From an uncultured Clostridia bacterium (GTDB taxonomy: Bacteria > Bacillota > Clostridia > Oscillospirales > Acutalibacteraceae): 15,926 bases of DNA. A program made the translations under genes and the position numbers. Below the pieces are notes generated by a model. The model did no database searches. It had not been told where the DNA came from and saw only the letters and a list, made by a program, of their open reading frames with translations. The stretch lies in contig CALWKP010000247.1 of the NCBI GenBank assembly GCA_944381295.1, forward strand, positions 1 to 15,926, in the 5' to 3' direction. Shown piece after piece: positions 14,270-15,926 of this stretch (position 1 is its first letter; every line of letters begins with the position of its first letter).

Positions 14270-15199
14270 ATGGAATTTCAGCATAAACCGGTACTTTTTG
14301 AGGAAACAATCCGTTCCCTTGAAATCCGGCCGGATGGGGTGTATGTGGATGGTACCGCAGGCGGCGGAGGCCATTCCGAAGCGATTTTACAGCAGCTGGA
14401 CGGCGGGACACTGATCTCGATCGACCAGGACCCGGATGCCATTAAAACAGTGTCACAACGTCTTGCTAGGTATCCGGGGTCTGTCATCCGCCAGGGAAAT
14501 TTTGCTTCGATGCGCAGTATCGTAGAGAATTGCGGATTCCAGGCTGTGGATGGCGTTTTGTTGGATATAGGGGTGTCCTCTTATCAGTTGGACAATCCGG
14601 AACGTGGGTTTTCTTATCATCATGATGCGCCGCTTGATATGCGAATGAGCCAGTCAGGGACAAGCGCAAAAGATCTTGTGAATACGCTGCCGTGGCAGGA
14701 ACTTGCCGGGATTATCAGCCGGTATGGGGAGGATAAAAATGCGGTGCGTATTGCAAAAGGGATTGTCAAGGCGCGAGAGGAAGCTCCCATTGAAACTACG
14801 GTACAGTTAGCCGAAGCGGTAAAAGCAGCACTGCCCGCAGCAGTAAAGCGGGAGCAGGGGCATCCGGCAAGGAGAACGTTTCAGGCGCTGCGCATTGCCG
14901 TTAACGGCGAACTGGACAGGCTTTCGGAAGGTTTGGATGCAGCGTTTGAACTGCTGAAACCGGGAGGAAGACTTGCGGTGATTACCTTTCATTCTTTGGA
15001 GGACCGCATGGTGAAACAGAGAATGGCGTCATGGTGTACGGGGTGTACCTGCCCGCCGGATTTTCCGGTATGCGTGTGCGGGAAAAAGCCCAGGGCGGAA
15101 CTGGTCTATAAAAAGGGACTGGCGCCGTCGGAGGAGGAATTGGAAGAGAATCCGAGAAGCAGGAGTGCAAGGCTTCGCGTGTGTGTGAAATTGCAGTAA
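14270..15199 (+). CDS. rsmH: 16S rRNA (cytosine-1402-N4)-methyltransferase RsmH
   Basis: RsmH (MraW) methylates N4 of C1402 in the decoding centre of 16S rRNA. The 309 residues are full length. Motifs: 'HKPVLFEETI' at the start; SAM-binding 'VDGTAGGGGHS' (26-36), with Ala30 where Leu or Phe is usual; 'LLDIGVSSYQLDNPERGFSY'; 'PLDMRM'; 'RRTFQALRIAVNGEL'; 'HSLEDR' at 241-246. Near the C-terminus is a cysteine cluster (C256, C259, C261, C268, C270) that many Gram-positive RsmH proteins share. AAGGCGGTGG (14256-14265) precedes ATG 14270. Close spacing to mraZ and ftsL indicates one operon. Confidence 0.97.
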   Translation: MEFQHKPVLFEETIRSLEIRPDGVYVDGTAGGGGHSEAILQQLDGGTLISIDQDPDAIKTVSQRLARYPGSVIRQGNFASMRSIVENCGFQAVDGVLLDIGVSSYQLDNPERGFSYHHDAPLDMRMSQSGTSAKDLVNTLPWQELAGIISRYGEDKNAVRIAKGIVKAREEAPIETTVQLAEAVKAALPAAVKREQGHPARRTFQALRIAVNGELDRLSEGLDAAFELLKPGGRLAVITFHSLEDRMVKQRMASWCTGCTCPPDFPVCVCGKKPRAELVYKKGLAPSEEELEENPRSRSARLRVCVKLQ

Positions 15200-15217
15200 T
15201 AGTTGGGAGTGGAAAAG

Positions 15218-15709
15218 ATGGCGGGACAGAACCGTAATGTAGCGTATGACCTTTCTTTATTTGAGCCGAAGCCTCTGGAACGGCAAGAACAGAAAAGTAA
15301 TATTGTAGAACTGCCTAAAGAACAACTGGAGAAAAATCGGAAAAATAAGGTCAGCCCGTTACGGATGATCGCTACCTTTTTTGTTATGGCGGCGCTGGTT
15401 GGGGTAGTAACCACGATTGTATACAGTCAGGTACAGCTTACAGAGCTGACCGATCAGGTTAATGCTGCGGCAAAACAGCTGGAAGAAAGCGAAAGTGTTT
15501 ATACACAACTCAAGATGAAATCAGACTACCAGTTTTCGCTGCAGACGGTTGAAACGTATGCAAAAGATACTTTGGGGATGAAAAAGATTAACCAGAACCA
15601 GGTAGTATGTATCAGCCTTTCAGAGGGAGATAAAGGCGAAGTTCTGCAGGAGAGCTGTTGCGATTGGGTTTCCTCTGTATGGAATTGGCTGCAAAACCTG
15701 GTGTCATAA
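15218..15709 (+). CDS. ftsL: FtsL-like cell division protein
   Basis: FtsL is a bitopic septum protein that works with DivIC/FtsB to activate FtsWI septal peptidoglycan synthesis. The 163 residues show the right topology: a charged cytoplasmic tail (1-49, ending KNRKNKVSPLR), one transmembrane helix (about 50-70), then an extracytoplasmic coiled coil ('LTELTDQVNAAAKQLEESES') and 'VETYAKDTLGMKKINQNQVV', the usual FtsL/DivIC 'A-x-x-x-L-G-M' ending. Sequence similarity in this family is low, so position after rsmH is a main argument. Unusual is an added C-terminal tail with a Cys-Cys pair and an aromatic, amphipathic end ('CCDWVSSVWNWLQNLVS'). GGGAGTGG (15205-15212) precedes ATG 15218, which is preferred over TTG 15203. 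Confidence 0.85.
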   Translation: MAGQNRNVAYDLSLFEPKPLERQEQKSNIVELPKEQLEKNRKNKVSPLRMIATFFVMAALVGVVTTIVYSQVQLTELTDQVNAAAKQLEESESVYTQLKMKSDYQFSLQTVETYAKDTLGMKKINQNQVVCISLSEGDKGEVLQESCCDWVSSVWNWLQNLVS

Positions 15710-15732
15710 AAAGAATAGCCGGTAAATAAGTA

Positions 15733-15793
15733 TTAATACCACATACAAACGTAAGGACCCGGCAGCAGGCCGGGAGAAGCGCGATGGTATTGA
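15733..15793 (+). ncRNA. Putative structured leader RNA between ftsL and the PBP gene
   Basis: AATACCA (15735-15741) pairs exactly with TGGTATT (15785-15791), extendable by a G-U and a T-A pair. Inside, CCCGGC (15758-15763) pairs with GCCGGG (15769-15774) around the loop AGCAG. The two stems are joined by a large internal loop (15742-15757 and 15775-15784), rich in purines. GCCGG at 15718-15722 could instead pair with CCGGC at 15759-15763, a mutually exclusive fold. A strong terminator follows at once. I do not recognise a known riboswitch class in it; the architecture fits an attenuator, but this is inference from pairing. Confidence 0.45.
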
Positions 15794-15798
15794 AAAAG

Positions 15799-15833
15799 GA
15801 GAGTTAAGAGGGAATCTTGACTCTCATCTTTTT
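15799..15833 (+). terminator. Intrinsic terminator inside the dcw cluster, before the PBP gene
   Basis: GAGAGTTAAGA (15799-15809) pairs with TCTTGACTCTC (15815-15825) over 11 base pairs including one G-U, with loop GGGAA, followed by ATCTTTTTA. It lies 89 bases after the ftsL stop and 31 bases before the next start codon. As there is no visible promoter between it and that gene, it may act as an attenuator rather than a full stop. Confidence 0.8.
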
Positions 15834-15864
15834 ATCCGGGCGTTTCCCGACAGGAGGAACCCAA

Positions 15865-15926
15865 ATGGCAAAAGGTACAACGGTAAGAATGTGGCGCAGG
15901 ACACTGTTTGTTCTGTTGCTGCTCAT
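15865..15926 (+). CDS. Start of class B penicillin-binding protein (FtsI/SpoVD-like), truncated by window end
   Basis: Only about 20 codons are present: 'MAKGTTVRMWRRTLFVLLLL', a short basic stretch followed by the beginning of a hydrophobic helix, as in the signal anchor of FtsI/SpoVD-type transpeptidases. AGGAGG (15852-15857) lies 7 bases before ATG 15865, so the gene start is well supported. The identity rests mainly on position: in Firmicutes dcw clusters the gene after ftsL is a class B penicillin-binding protein (pbpB or spoVD). No catalytic motif can be seen in this fragment. Confidence 0.75.
   Translation, partial: MAKGTTVRMWRRTLFVLLLL

Noticed and set aside
13838..15926. Whether the dcw genes are a phage or plasmid copy
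   Set aside because: Gene order, lengths and motifs are those of a normal chromosomal division cluster.

Overview
The window is a stretch of bacterial chromosome made almost entirely of conserved housekeeping genes on the + strand. Gene order, strong Shine-Dalgarno sequences (AGGAGG type), sigma-A-type promoters and a mid-range base composition point to a Gram-positive Clostridia member. My best guess is the Oscillospiraceae/Ruminococcaceae, but no species can be named from the sequence alone. I see no rRNA, tRNA, CRISPR array, insertion sequence or prophage.

Layout. (1) 1-3867: the 3' end of era, a tiny YqzL-like gene, recO and mutS2. Their starts overlap, so they are probably translated as one unit (ribosome maturation, recombination, ribosome rescue/DNA repair). 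(2) 3868-5722: an accessory patch holding a small GRAM/PH-like protein gene, a membrane-anchored YpmS-like protein gene, and an AT-rich remnant that keeps its own terminator. (3) 5723-9516: ylxM-ffh-rpsP-khpA-rimM-trmD, the signal-recognition-particle and ribosome/tRNA-modification cluster. It starts at a near-consensus promoter and has a terminator-like hairpin before rimM. rplS, the usual last gene, is missing after trmD. (4) 9517-10125: an AT-rich leader with an extended -10 promoter, a monocistronic HPr gene (ptsH) and a perfect intrinsic terminator. (5) 10164-13664: uvrC, then rsmD-coaD-coiled-coil protein with ATGA stop/start overlaps, driven by a promoter that overlaps the uvrC stop codon and closed by a terminator. 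(6) 13731-15926: the start of the division and cell wall (dcw) cluster, mraZ-rsmH-ftsL and the first codons of a class B penicillin-binding protein gene.

The most interesting non-coding signals are three 10-bp-phased repeats just downstream of the mraZ promoter, which look like a MraZ autoregulatory operator; an mraZ leader that can fold over its only SD-like sequence; and a structured RNA followed by a strong intrinsic terminator between ftsL and the penicillin-binding protein gene, which looks like an attenuator inside the dcw operon. No protein in the window is a clear candidate for a wholly new system. The least understood genes are the two accessory ORFs after mutS2 and the remnant before ylxM.
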